This document shows, piece after piece, positions 1 through 7,121 of a stretch of DNA of 20,244 bases (position 1 is its first letter; every line of letters begins with the position of its first letter). A program made the translations under genes and the position numbers. Source of the stretch: a virus; the IMG/VR virus record IMGVR_UViG_3300028597_000088, positions 1 through 20,244 of that record, one strand, 5' to 3'. The notes under the pieces are model-generated. The model was not told the origin of the DNA. It was given only the letters and a program-made list of their open reading frames with translations, and did no database searches.

Positions 1-748
1 CAATCTTGGTGTTCTCAGGCGGCTTACCGTTGAACTTCTTGCGCGACGCTGGCGCTTTGGTGCTGGCGAAGTATCGTTCGGCAACGCTGATGCACTGCTT
101 ACGGAGCAGCGTGTTGACGGTGATTTCCTGAGCGAATACCCAGGTGTCAATCTCACGCACGGTACCGCCGATGAACTTGGTGACGATGTGATCGTACAAG
201 GTGGCGCCTTCATAGCGCGTCTCCTCAAGCTCCTCGACTGTCATCACAATGCAGCAGGTACTCAGATCGGTAATGTCTGCGGCGATAAGCGACTCGCGGA
301 TGTCCGTATAGTCGGTCGGGCCTTCGTAGGTTGCAAGGCCGCGATACACCGTCTCGACAACATCATCACCGTCTTGCTCGCGTGTGGCGAAACGTGCCTG
401 TCCTGTGGACAGCATATCAAACAGCACGGCGTCAGGAATCCAAACACGCGCATCGAAGAACCGTTTGAGTTCCATGCGGTGGTTGATCGAAAATTCCTTG
501 CGCATGAAGATGTGGAGGAGCGTGCCGTCGAAGTGCACCAGCTTGATGTAGCTGTTGAAGATCGAGGTCATCGCCGACAGCGTCATCTGGTAGGCATGCA
601 CCTTGGTGCCTTCGTAGATCGCAAACTCCTCTTGCCCCTTAGCTGCGAGCTTGGCCTCCGCCTCTGCCATGGCAGCATCTGGAAGTTTCAACTCCCATCT
701 AAGGCTTGCGTCGGCTGGCTTCGACAATTCGTTGGTAGCGTGTTGCAT
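1..748 (-). CDS. Unknown phage protein, 3' end outside window
   Basis: The reading frame stays open from an ATG at 748 to the left edge, so at least 249 residues are visible and the C-terminus is missing. A purine-rich GGGGA stretch lies about 11 bases before the ATG. The visible part is a soluble mixed alpha/beta protein with no signal peptide or membrane segment. It begins MQHATNELSKPADASLRWEL and ends in a basic stretch (KAPASRKKFNGKPPENTK). Its first 50 bases overlap the end of the methyltransferase-like gene in another frame. An internal Met at residue 27 is an alternative start that would remove most of that overlap. I do not recognise a family. The gene is probably co-transcribed with the three genes to its right. 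Confidence 0.75.
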   Translation of the reverse strand, partial: MQHATNELSKPADASLRWELKLPDAAMAEAEAKLAAKGQEEFAIYEGTKVHAYQMTLSAMTSIFNSYIKLVHFDGTLLHIFMRKEFSINHRMELKRFFDARVWIPDAVLFDMLSTGQARFATREQDGDDVVETVYRGLATYEGPTDYTDIRESLIAADITDLSTCCIVMTVEELEETRYEGATLYDHIVTKFIGGTVREIDTWVFAQEITVNTLLRKQCISVAERYFASTKAPASRKKFNGKPPENTKI

Positions 749-1418
749 TTTCGATAATCCCCATTATCTGAGCGTCTGGTCGTGCTTCCCGTAGCACGTC
801 GAGCAGGATACAGGACGTGTCCAGTATGCGTGCGTCGTCGGCAATGTCGAGCCCGTCAAAGAAGCCGGCTGCTTCTGACAGGCGGAAGCGTGGCAGTGGT
901 CCAGTGTTCAGACCGACAACCATCTTATAGACCTTGTCTTGTTCCAAGTTTGGTTGCTTTGCCCACAGAGGCTCAGCCTTAATCATCACTGGTGCGAAGC
1001 GCGTGTGCACCTCGAAGCCGTGAAGTTTCGCTTGATAGATTGCACTGGCAGCGTGGTCACAATCGACGATGAAGACGGCCTTCCCGTCGGGCTTGAGCAG
1101 CCGCTGAATGTGCTCGAAGATTTCCATGCGAGAGTGCGACCAACCTCGTGGAGACAGTTGCTGTTGCACCGAGAACAGGTCAGCTTCGGGATAGGCAAAC
1201 ACCAAGTCCACCTTGCGCTTGAGACGCGGTAGGACGTCGTACAGGTTATGGTGAATGATCTTGGTGTTCTTGCCTTCAATCTGGCGAGGGCGTTCAACCC
1301 GCCAACTGGTACGGGCGACTACCCAGCCATTGTGTTGCGCACACCGTGAAATGATCGACACGTCATCTGCGACATAGCAGCCACAGCTGTAGAAGTTGCG
1401 CACTGGCCACCCGTCCAT
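699..1418 (-). CDS. Methyltransferase-fold protein (class-beta DNA MTase layout) with degenerate motifs
   Basis: This 239-residue protein has the order of elements of a permuted (class beta) DNA amino-methyltransferase. An opening of the form IIHHNLYDVLPRLKRKVDLV (residues 54-73) resembles the usual IIxGDxLEVLPxLxxxSVDLI. A hydrophobic strand then leads to AYPE at 75-78, where active enzymes have DPPY. RLLKPDGKAVFIVD (106-119) follows. A C-terminal ARILDTSCILLDVL (196-209) sits where LDPFxGSGT binds S-adenosylmethionine, and IMGIIENATRYQRI (218-231) sits where GIExxPxYxxxA occurs. Both the catalytic DPPY and the glycine-rich cofactor loop are therefore altered. It may be an inactive, DNA-binding or repurposed methyltransferase fold. 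The ATG directly follows the stop of the gene to its right (TAA then ATG). The fold assignment rests on motif recall only. Confidence 0.6.
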   Translation of the reverse strand: MDGWPVRNFYSCGCYVADDVSIISRCAQHNGWVVARTSWRVERPRQIEGKNTKIIHHNLYDVLPRLKRKVDLVFAYPEADLFSVQQQLSPRGWSHSRMEIFEHIQRLLKPDGKAVFIVDCDHAASAIYQAKLHGFEVHTRFAPVMIKAEPLWAKQPNLEQDKVYKMVVGLNTGPLPRFRLSEAAGFFDGLDIADDARILDTSCILLDVLREARPDAQIMGIIENATRYQRIVEASRRKP

Positions 1419-1823
1419 TTAAGTCAACGTCGCCTCGTCATCGGAAATGTCTCGGTCATCGGTGTTGATGCCAGCACTGGCCACCTGATGCGGAGTCATT
1501 ATGTGAGGAGGATTCTCTTTGGCAATGTCTGCCGGGTACGGGTGCGCCGCGCCCTTTGTGTACGCCAACATGGCATCGACAAACTTACCGAACGCTGCGA
1601 TGGTCTCAGGGCTGATGGTATTCATAGCCTTAATCTCCATCCAGTTCGCGTCGGTCAGTGCGAAGCCGTAGCTCAGCGTCGTGATTTCAAACGAGGCGAT
1701 GAACATATACACGCCGCCACGCGGGTCATCGAAGCGGACGACGGTATATGTGGAGCTGCGCAGGTCTTCAATTTGGACCTTCAATTCGAGAGCTTGCGCT
1801 ATTGTCTCCTGATAGCTTTGCAT
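1419..1823 (-). CDS. Unknown 134-residue protein
   Basis: The protein is soluble and has a short N-terminal helix (MQSYQETIAQALELKVQIED), a beta-rich middle (TYTVVRFDDPRGGVYMFIAS) and an acidic C-terminal end (DDRDISDDEATLT). A GGGAAG ribosome-binding site precedes the ATG at 1823. The first 56 bases overlap the end of the gene to the right in a different frame, and the stop abuts the ATG of the methyltransferase-like gene, so translation is probably coupled. No family is recognised. The acidic tail loosely recalls the Asp-rich tails of other proteins in this window, but it is short. Confidence 0.7.
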   Translation of the reverse strand: MQSYQETIAQALELKVQIEDLRSSTYTVVRFDDPRGGVYMFIASFEITTLSYGFALTDANWMEIKAMNTISPETIAAFGKFVDAMLAYTKGAAHPYPADIAKENPPHIMTPHQVASAGINTDDRDISDDEATLT

Positions 1824-2520
1824 CGGCGACTTCCCGTAGATTGGTAATGGATTTCACGTGGCTGGCACCGTAACCTTCGATCAGCGTTCGCGGATACTGC
1901 ACGTCTTGCAGGACGTTTACAGATACCGATAGCTTCTCAATGGGCAGGTTGAGTTCTGCGGCAAGCGCGTTACAGAGACTGATGCGGGTAGGCATCTTGT
2001 CGGCTTCCCGTTGTGTGCCAACTTTGAGGATAGCGTCAGCATACGGGTTGGCGTAGATGTTGCGCATCAGGTCGCTGCTACTACCGTCGAACGTCAAGGC
2101 CCAGACGTGCTCGAAGGCGTACTCCAGCGGCTGAACGGCTTGAGCACCATACACCGGATTGTCGAATATGAGGAGTTTATTTTGCTCGATGTAGTCGATC
2201 AGGGATTGAATGTATTCCCGTTCGACACGTGCCATGTCAAGGCATGGTTGAGCAATGATGAAGCGGGCCCGTGTTTCCAGCAGGCTGGCTTCTGCGCGGC
2301 GCGAGTTCGCCTTGAGTTCGTTACCCTTGGAGAACGCGAGTTCTGTGGTCTTCGCGTCAATGACCTTAGCTTGTGCGCGTCGGGTCTCGGCGAAGGCAGA
2401 TGCGATGGCGAAGTCACGGTCTTCCCGCAACTCGGTGAGCAGTCGATAGGCTTCATCAATGGTGAATGACTGCCCGAAGGTGATGGCGTAAATCTGGTAT
2501 AGGGAGTGCTTCCAGTTCAT
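1768..2520 (-). CDS. Unknown helical phage protein, 250 residues
   Basis: The start was placed at ATG 2520 (MNWKHSLYQIYAITFGQS) because GGAG lies about 11 bases upstream. The longer frame would run back through the terminator hairpin at 2541-2580. Residues about 18-115 look mostly helical and charged (DEAYRLLTELREDRDFAIAS, then several Ala/Arg/Glu-rich helices), consistent with a coiled-coil-like N-terminal half. The second half is mixed and contains ADKMPTRISLCNALAAELNL. There is no signal peptide or membrane segment. It is the first gene after a strong terminator, so its transcription needs read-through or a promoter I could not identify. The function is unknown. The C-terminus (SSRIEGPN) overlaps the next gene by 56 bases. 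Confidence 0.75.
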   Translation of the reverse strand: MNWKHSLYQIYAITFGQSFTIDEAYRLLTELREDRDFAIASAFAETRRAQAKVIDAKTTELAFSKGNELKANSRRAEASLLETRARFIIAQPCLDMARVEREYIQSLIDYIEQNKLLIFDNPVYGAQAVQPLEYAFEHVWALTFDGSSSDLMRNIYANPYADAILKVGTQREADKMPTRISLCNALAAELNLPIEKLSVSVNVLQDVQYPRTLIEGYGASHVKSITNLREVADAKLSGDNSASSRIEGPN

Positions 2521-2540
2521 CGGTGAAAACTCCAGAAACG

Positions 2541-2580
2541 AAAAAAGCGCGCTCAACCCGAAGATTGACAGCGCGCTTTT
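2541..2580 (-). terminator. Rho-independent terminator with UUCG tetraloop
   Basis: Read on the minus strand, two arms built on AAAAGCGCGCT and its complement pair around a C-UUCG-G tetraloop, with one bulged G. A run of six T follows directly. This is a textbook intrinsic terminator. It closes the long unit that includes the charge-rich proteins and lies in the 106-base gap before ATG 2520. The plus-strand reading also has a short T run, but no plus-strand gene is present. Confidence 0.9.
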
Positions 2581-2626
2581 AGAAGTGCCCAGGATTATCC
2601 CGAGCACTCAGGCCGAATGCCGAGGA

Positions 2627-3262
2627 TCAGTCGAGGTCGTCGAAGTCGTCGTCCAGGTCGTCGTCTTTGGCCTTGGACTTCTTGCCGCCTTTGTCTTTCT
2701 TGGCTTTCTTGCCTTCGCCCTTGTCTTTCGACTTGGACTTCTTGTCGCCTTTGCCTTCGGCTTTGGCGGCTTTCTTGTCGGCTTTCTTGTCGGCCTTTTT
2801 CTCGGACTTCGACTTCTTGCCTTCTTTCTCGGCTTTGTCAGCCTTCACTTTCTTGCCGCCCTTTTCAGCCTTGTCGGCTTTCTTGGACTTGGCGCCCTTT
2901 TCGGCTTTCTCGCCCTTGTCTTTCGACTTGGACTTCTTGTCGCCCTTTTCAGCCTTGTCGGCTTTCTTGGACTTGGCGCCCTTTTCGGCTTTCTCGCCCT
3001 TTTCTTTCTTGGCTTTCTTGCCTTCGCCTTTTTCGGCTTTGGCTTTCTTGCCGCCCTTCTCGGACTTCGACTTCGCCGGAGCAGCTTCGCCGCCTTCCAG
3101 CTTCTCGACGACCTTGATCTGAGCCTGGGTGGCTTTCAGACCTTCCTGAGCTTGCTTCAGGGCTTTTTCGAGCGAAGCAACGGTGCCCTTGGCAGCACGT
3201 TCTTCTTTACGCAGGCGGGAGACTTCCTGCTTCTTGTTGATGGAGACGTCGTTCTTGGCCAT
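2627..3262 (-). CDS. Lysine-rich low-complexity protein with acidic C-terminal tail
   Basis: The protein is 211 residues long and about one third lysine (71 by my count). Residues 1-58 are a charged helix with coiled-coil character (SLEKALKQAQEGLKATQAQI). Residues 60-197 are a repetitive Lys/Ala/Glu/Gly/Ser region made of variants of KKSKSKDKGEKAEKGAK and KKADKAEKGGKK. The last dozen residues switch abruptly to Asp (DDDLDDDFDDLD). An AGGAA ribosome-binding site precedes ATG 3262. The basic region resembles histone-H1-like tails and is likely to bind DNA or RNA, or the Asp-rich proteins encoded beside it. That is inference from composition. The gene lies between the terminator at 2541-2580 and the Asp/Ser-rich gene. 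It contains exact internal DNA repeats. Confidence 0.85.
   Translation of the reverse strand: MAKNDVSINKKQEVSRLRKEERAAKGTVASLEKALKQAQEGLKATQAQIKVVEKLEGGEAAPAKSKSEKGGKKAKAEKGEGKKAKKEKGEKAEKGAKSKKADKAEKGDKKSKSKDKGEKAEKGAKSKKADKAEKGGKKVKADKAEKEGKKSKSEKKADKKADKKAAKAEGKGDKKSKSKDKGEGKKAKKDKGGKKSKAKDDDLDDDFDDLD
2857..3001 (-). repeat. Exact 61-bp direct repeat inside the lysine-rich gene
   Basis: The 61 bases at 2857-2917 recur without a mismatch at 2941-3001, a period of 84 bases (28 codons). A second exact repeat of 35 bases links 2715-2749 and 2910-2944. Synonymous positions are also identical, which indicates recent duplication or gene conversion rather than convergence at protein level. The repeats encode the KGEKAEKGAKSKKADKAEKG module and its neighbour. 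Confidence 0.9.
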
Positions 3263-3456
3263 GCCAGTAATTCCTGTTCGAATGGGGATTAGACCGCGAA
3301 TTCTTATCGGGGTCGAATTGCGTTTTCAGCATACAATGAATTAGTATGCGCAAACTTGTGACGCACGAGGGCGATTACTCACCCTCGCTTGAAACGGTGC
3401 GGCCGCTCGCTTATGCAGCTAGGCAGGCTAGGCCGCGCGCCGATGGTGAGGCCGAA
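3263..3456 (-). other. 194-bp intergenic region with two hairpins
   Basis: This gap separates the Asp/Ser-rich gene from the Lys-rich gene. It holds an inverted repeat GCATAC(9)GTATGC at 3329-3349 and another, CGAGGG(10)CCCTCG, at 3366-3387. A NotI-type palindrome (GCGGCCGC) lies near 3400. Neither hairpin has a T run, so they are not clear terminators. They may separate or stabilise the messages for the acidic and basic proteins. I found no convincing sigma70 promoter here: the best -10-like strings lack a spaced -35. Confidence 0.55.
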
Positions 3457-3939
3457 TCAGTCGAAGTCTTCTTCGTCGTCATCGTCGTCATCGTCGTCGT
3501 CATCGTCGGAGTCGTCGTCATCGTCGTCGTCCGAGTCATCGTCGTCGTCATCGTCGTCCGAATCATCGTCATCATCATCCGAATCATCGTCGTCGTCATC
3601 ATCATCGTCGTCCGAGTCATCGTCGTCGTCGTCATCGTCCGAATCGTCGTCGTCATCGTCGTCGTCATCCGAATCATCATCATCGTCGTCGTCGTCATCG
3701 TCGTCGTCGGAGTCGTCGTCTTCCGAGTCGTCGTCATCGTCGTCCGAATCGTCGTCATCGTCGTCCGAATCTTCCGGAACGGTCGAACCCACCACTGCGA
3801 TGGCATCGTCGATGCTTTCGACGCCGGCTTCCTTCATTTCCTGCAGGAGAGCCAGCAGTGCGACAGCCAGGCCAGCGGTCAGCATTTCTGCGGAGAACGC
3901 TGGGGCTTTCGCTTTCTTCGACTTCGATTTCTTAGCCAT
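3457..3939 (-). CDS. Aspartate/serine-repeat acidic protein
   Basis: This 160-residue protein has three parts. It opens with a basic head (MAKKSKSKKAKAP). A hydrophobic helix-rich stretch of about 45 residues follows (FSAEMLTAGLAVALLALLQE, then a segment ending VVGSTVPE). From about residue 57 to the end there are roughly 100 residues of almost only Asp with interspersed single Ser, ending DEEDFD. The tail is written with mixed GAC and GAT codons, so the composition appears to be kept at protein level. Such a polyanion could mimic DNA, bind cations or pair with the Lys-rich proteins on either side; this is inference. GGAG lies before ATG 3939 in the recurring GGAGTCAAACATG context. Ser-Asp repeats are known from staphylococcal Sdr proteins, but there is no signal peptide or wall anchor here. 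Confidence 0.85.
   Translation of the reverse strand: MAKKSKSKKAKAPAFSAEMLTAGLAVALLALLQEMKEAGVESIDDAIAVVGSTVPEDSDDDDDDSDDDDDDSEDDDSDDDDDDDDDDDDSDDDDDDDDDSDDDDDDDDSDDDDDDDDDDSDDDDDDSDDDDDDDDSDDDDDDDSDDDDDDDDDDDEEDFD
3463..3772 (-). repeat. Imperfect trinucleotide (GAY) repeat tract
   Basis: About 310 bases consist almost entirely of GAC and GAT codons with scattered TCG or TCC on the coding strand. The repeat is impure, since GAC and GAT alternate irregularly. Its length may vary between isolates by slippage, always in steps of three bases, so the frame would survive. It is a likely place for read-assembly errors. Confidence 0.9.
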
Positions 3940-4054
3940 GTTTGACTCCAGATTGTTTGTCAGGTTTGATGCAATGAGATTTTACAGTTTGCAGCAGTGT
4001 CGCTGCTTTCACAACGACACTTTACAGATTTGCCTTACGGCCGATCAGCTGGGC
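3940..4054 (-). other. Leader of the Asp/Ser gene with a hairpin
   Basis: The 115-base gap before the Asp/Ser gene carries an inverted repeat AGTGTCG(12)CGACACT at 3996-4021. It is followed by AT-richer sequence with two CTGTAAA strings. No T run follows, so this is more likely a message-processing or stability element than a terminator. No promoter with acceptable -10 and -35 boxes was found. Confidence 0.5.
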
Positions 4055-4663
4055 TTAGTCGTCCAGGTCGTCGTCATCGTCGAGGTCATCATCCTCGTCT
4101 TTGGCTTTCTTCGACTTCTTGGACTTCTTGCCGGACTTCTCAGCCTTGTCGGCTTTCTTGTCCTTCTTGGACTTCTTGCCTTCGCCTTTCTCGGCACCGG
4201 CTTCGTCTTCGGCCACGACGGTAATGCGAACACCGTCATGTTGATACAGCTTCACAGTTTCACCACCAGCGGTCTGGATGGTCATGACGCCCTTGCTGTC
4301 GTCGGTCAGCTTACCGACAACTTCGCGGATCGGCACTTCGCGGATCACGGTGACGGAAGAGACTTCACCGACGGCACCGAAGACTTCGATCACTTCGCTG
4401 CGGTGGAAACGGCTGACAACCATGCGTTGCGAAGCGCTGGTACGCTTGTGACGCAGGACGACGGTGTCGCCGCTGTCTTGCACCAGGAAGCCGCCGATTT
4501 CAACGGCTTGCTTGGCGAGGACGGTGAAGGTGAACATCGCGCTCTTGACCTTGAAGCTGGTCTTGGCGCTGATGTTCTTCAGGCGCTTGGCGATCTTGTC
4601 GCTACGGGTCAGACGGTTCGCGGTGTTGCGCGCCTTCTTCTCTTTCTTCTCTTTCTTTGCCAT
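4055..4663 (-). CDS. Basic/acidic-tailed unknown protein, 202 residues
   Basis: The domain order is: a very basic head (MAKKEKKEKKARN, residues 1-13); a folded-looking beta-rich core (about 30-150) containing RHKRTSASQRMVVSRFHRSE and a strand-rich stretch VSSVTVIREVPIREVVGKL; a Lys-rich linker (KKSKKDKKADKAEKSGKK); and an Asp-rich end (DEDDDLDDDDDLDD). The linker shares the ADKAEK module with the Lys-rich protein at 2627-3262, and the acidic end is of the same type. The ATG has the recurring AATCAAACATG context, six bases after the stop of the 355-residue gene to its right, so they are co-transcribed. The core family is not recognised. Confidence 0.8.
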   Translation of the reverse strand: MAKKEKKEKKARNTANRLTRSDKIAKRLKNISAKTSFKVKSAMFTFTVLAKQAVEIGGFLVQDSGDTVVLRHKRTSASQRMVVSRFHRSEVIEVFGAVGEVSSVTVIREVPIREVVGKLTDDSKGVMTIQTAGGETVKLYQHDGVRITVVAEDEAGAEKGEGKKSKKDKKADKAEKSGKKSKKSKKAKDEDDDLDDDDDLDD

Positions 4664-4669
4664 GTTTGA

Positions 4670-5737
4670 TTACTCACCATCTTTTTCGAGGTTGAAGGCA
4701 ACGAGGAAATCGCCACCGTTGAACAGGTTGTCTGCGTACTCGTCAGCATCGAAGCCTTGGATGCCGAAGAAGTCGCCGCCTTCTGCGACGTTGCGGAAGC
4801 TGAGGACGCTGGCTTCTGGATCGGTTTCGCGAATCCAGTTGAAGCAGGCGGCCACTGGCTCGTCGATCAGGTCCTGCGAGTTGAAGCCCGCGTAGATCGT
4901 GGTCGGCATGCCGGCCTTGATACCAGCGTTCTCCAGGTACTTCATGTGTTTCTTGATGACCTGCTCGAACTTGTTGCTTTCCTCGCGGATCAGCAGCGGG
5001 ATGCGCAGGTGTACGATGAACTTCACAGTTACCGTAACGTTGCGCACCGCCGCGTCGGCATCATCGTCGTCCAGCTGTGGTTGGACCAGAGCACGGACGC
5101 GAACGTAGTTGCGGGCGTCGAGCAGTTCGCCTTCTTCTTCACCTTCTTCAGGCGCCAGCTCCAGCACCGGAGTGCCTTCGTAGACCGGGAAGTTTGCGAA
5201 CAGGGTGTTCTCGGCGACCTTGATGTACTCGGCCACCAGGGTGTTCAGGATGGTGCCACCGCCGTCGGCGCTGACCACGATGCGCTCTTCGCCGTTGAGC
5301 AGTTGACCCAGGACCTTGACGAACTCGGCCAGAGGCTTGCGCAGTACGCCGATGCGGTGGCTGCGTTCGTTCAGGCTCGACAGCGGCTGGATCACGTTGA
5401 ACTTCTGGTCGTCCAGCTCGTAGCTGTTCAGCTCGATCAGCTTCTTGTGGACTTCGTCGTTGAACAGGTTGACCACGAAGTTCAGCTCGGGCTTCACGGT
5501 CAGACGCACCAGGCCTTCGATGCCGGCGCTTTCGCGCAGGAGTTGCTCGAAGCTGCGAGGTGCAAACTCTTCTTCCAGATCGACGCCGTCATCGACGTTT
5601 GCAGCCAGGTTGGTCTCGCCAACGGTTTGTGCGGCGCGGTCAACTGGCAGGCCGGCAGTGTTGCCTTCGTCTACTGGCTTGGCGCTGGATGCGAGTTGTT
5701 GCTGTTGACGTTCGCCGTCACCGATAATGTCGTTCAC
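4670..5737 (-). CDS. Unknown 355-residue acidic protein
   Basis: The N-terminal 60 residues are polar and Gln/Asp-rich (GDGERQQQQLASSAKPVDE) and probably disordered. The rest looks folded, with alternating strands and helices (LVRLTVKPELNFVVNLFNDE, then VRNVTVTVKFIVHLRIPLLI). An acidic loop is inserted (PEEGEEEGELLD). There is no membrane segment or signal peptide. The ATG at 5737 overlaps the stop of the ligase-like gene by four bases (ATGA), so the two are translationally coupled. I do not recognise the fold. Candidates such as a structural or recombination protein cannot be separated from the sequence alone. Confidence 0.8.
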   Translation of the reverse strand: MNDIIGDGERQQQQLASSAKPVDEGNTAGLPVDRAAQTVGETNLAANVDDGVDLEEEFAPRSFEQLLRESAGIEGLVRLTVKPELNFVVNLFNDEVHKKLIELNSYELDDQKFNVIQPLSSLNERSHRIGVLRKPLAEFVKVLGQLLNGEERIVVSADGGGTILNTLVAEYIKVAENTLFANFPVYEGTPVLELAPEEGEEEGELLDARNYVRVRALVQPQLDDDDADAAVRNVTVTVKFIVHLRIPLLIREESNKFEQVIKKHMKYLENAGIKAGMPTTIYAGFNSQDLIDEPVAACFNWIRETDPEASVLSFRNVAEGGDFFGIQGFDADEYADNLFNGGDFLVAFNLEKDGE

Positions 5738-7098
5738 GATTTGACTCCTTTAACCTTCGAATAAGAGAAGCAACGCTTGATGTTCACACTTTTGGGACTT
5801 GGTCGAATGTTCAACCCAGTCACCGTGTACTGATCGTCGAATGCCCGCTCGAACTGAGCAATGATATTATCAAGTCCAGAAAGAGCTTTGTCCTCAGTGT
5901 ATTCCACACCCAGGAAATCGACTACAGGATGGTGCAGTGTACGGAAGCCCAACGACTGGAGGTGAACCTTTTCTTTCACCAGAAGCTGTGGTGCCATGAG
6001 CTTGCCATTCTGGTAAACAAAGATGCCGGAAGCCACGAATCGCAAGTAGTGCTCGGGGAACCGCCGGGAGTATGCTTCCTGTTCGGCTGCAATCTCGGCG
6101 GCGCTGTTCTCGATGCGTTGCTCTAGCTTTTGTTTACGCTTTTGGTACTTGGCCAGTTCCGACGCATAACGCTTCGGGTTGGCCTCATACTTGACGAGCT
6201 TTTTAAGGACCTCATTCAACTTCTCCCGCAGTTCAATGACCACATGGTCGAAGTCGGTGCTGCGAGGATCCTTTACACTCTCCAGATACCTGTGCATCAG
6301 CGCACTGACGGTGTTGCAGTCAGGGAAGTGTTCGCGCAGCAAATCGCGCTTCTGCTTCGGGATGACCAGGGTACCTTGAACCACATACAACTTGGCGGAC
6401 TCGCCGAACGGCGCATAGTTCGTGATGATCTTGCGCGAGCCGTGCATACCCAGTTCAAGCGGCACGCCCAGCTGGTTTAGTTCGTCGATGGTGTAGATGA
6501 TCCGTTCACCCAGATGGAGGAACCCACCATACAGGAAAGCGTGGAACGAATCACCGACCTTGTACGCACGATACACCAGGTTGATGCGAACACCTGAAAG
6601 GCGCGGAGTGATGATGCAACCACTCGGCAACGGTTGGTCGGTGTATTTCTGTTGCGTGTTGCACTTGCGCATGACCTCGTCAATCGTCTTCTCGACGGCG
6701 TTCGGCCACACGAAGTCTTTACGGGCCGTCGACTTGGCGGCTTCATAGTCCAGCTTTAGAGCAGCAATGGCTGCGGCGTAAGTCGTGCTCGGCGCAGGTT
6801 GCATCATGGCGAAGCAGGCCCAAGCCTCCGCCTTGATCAGGGATTGGCTCAGACCGAAGCCTGATGCGTACATCATACCCACGGTGTTCATGTCCGGCAA
6901 GTTGCCGTTGATGGCACCGAGAACTATTTGCCGCAGCGCTGTGGTGTGTAGCGCAGGCACAATGTCAATCTCCGAATCACCCATGCGGCCGTGATACGTG
7001 AACCGCATGTGGTCCATCGTGCCACGGTTTGTTGCAACGGTCAGCAGTGAGCGGCCGTACAGGTTGTTGAGGACAGCGTTGAGTGCATCTGCGTTCAT
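5734..7098 (-). CDS. NAD+-dependent DNA ligase adenylation-domain-like protein with altered active site
   Basis: The start is ATG 7098, preceded at eight bases by a perfect AGGAGG; a GTG start at 7125 is less likely. The product has 454 residues. Residues about 66-98 resemble one Sel1/TPR-like repeat (MMYASGFGLSQSLIKAEAWA). From 161 on, landmarks of LigA adenylation domains occur in order: CIITPRLSG (161-169) for CEPKLDG, QGTLVIPK (241-248) for RGEVFMPK, LRFVASGIFVY (352-362) for LRFFAYGI, LQSLGFRTLHHPV (380-392) for LKALGFPVxPH, YTVTGLNIRP (424-433) for YEIDGVVIK, and KRCFSYSK (441-448) for RWAIAYKF. A charged coiled-coil of about 60 residues (288-345) is inserted. The nucleotidyl lysine is Arg166, and the motif Asp, Glu and Lys residues are also replaced. 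No OB, zinc-finger, HhH or BRCT domain follows. It may be an inactive or partner subunit. Confidence 0.6.
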   Translation of the reverse strand: MNADALNAVLNNLYGRSLLTVATNRGTMDHMRFTYHGRMGDSEIDIVPALHTTALRQIVLGAINGNLPDMNTVGMMYASGFGLSQSLIKAEAWACFAMMQPAPSTTYAAAIAALKLDYEAAKSTARKDFVWPNAVEKTIDEVMRKCNTQQKYTDQPLPSGCIITPRLSGVRINLVYRAYKVGDSFHAFLYGGFLHLGERIIYTIDELNQLGVPLELGMHGSRKIITNYAPFGESAKLYVVQGTLVIPKQKRDLLREHFPDCNTVSALMHRYLESVKDPRSTDFDHVVIELREKLNEVLKKLVKYEANPKRYASELAKYQKRKQKLEQRIENSAAEIAAEQEAYSRRFPEHYLRFVASGIFVYQNGKLMAPQLLVKEKVHLQSLGFRTLHHPVVDFLGVEYTEDKALSGLDNIIAQFERAFDDQYTVTGLNIRPSPKSVNIKRCFSYSKVKGVKS

Positions 7099-7121
7099 AC
7101 TTCGTACCTCCTGAGCACAGT

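Noticed and set aside
2585-3292. Plus-strand Leu/Phe/Gly-rich frame resembling a membrane protein
   Set aside because: It is the antisense of the Lys-rich repeats (AAG read as CTT). The terminator and all neighbouring genes are on the minus strand.
3263-3456. Promoter for the Lys-rich gene
   Set aside because: TTGCGC and TATGCT are only 14 bases apart, and other combinations are weaker.
3463-3772. CRISPR-like repetitive region
   Set aside because: The repeat unit is a single codon with no spacer structure, and there are no cas genes.
3389-4669. Long plus-strand frame with a poly-Ser segment
   Set aside because: It is the antisense of the Asp/Ser tract and the neighbouring gene. The Ser run arises from reading GAY codons backwards, and the minus-strand genes have proper starts and ribosome-binding sites.
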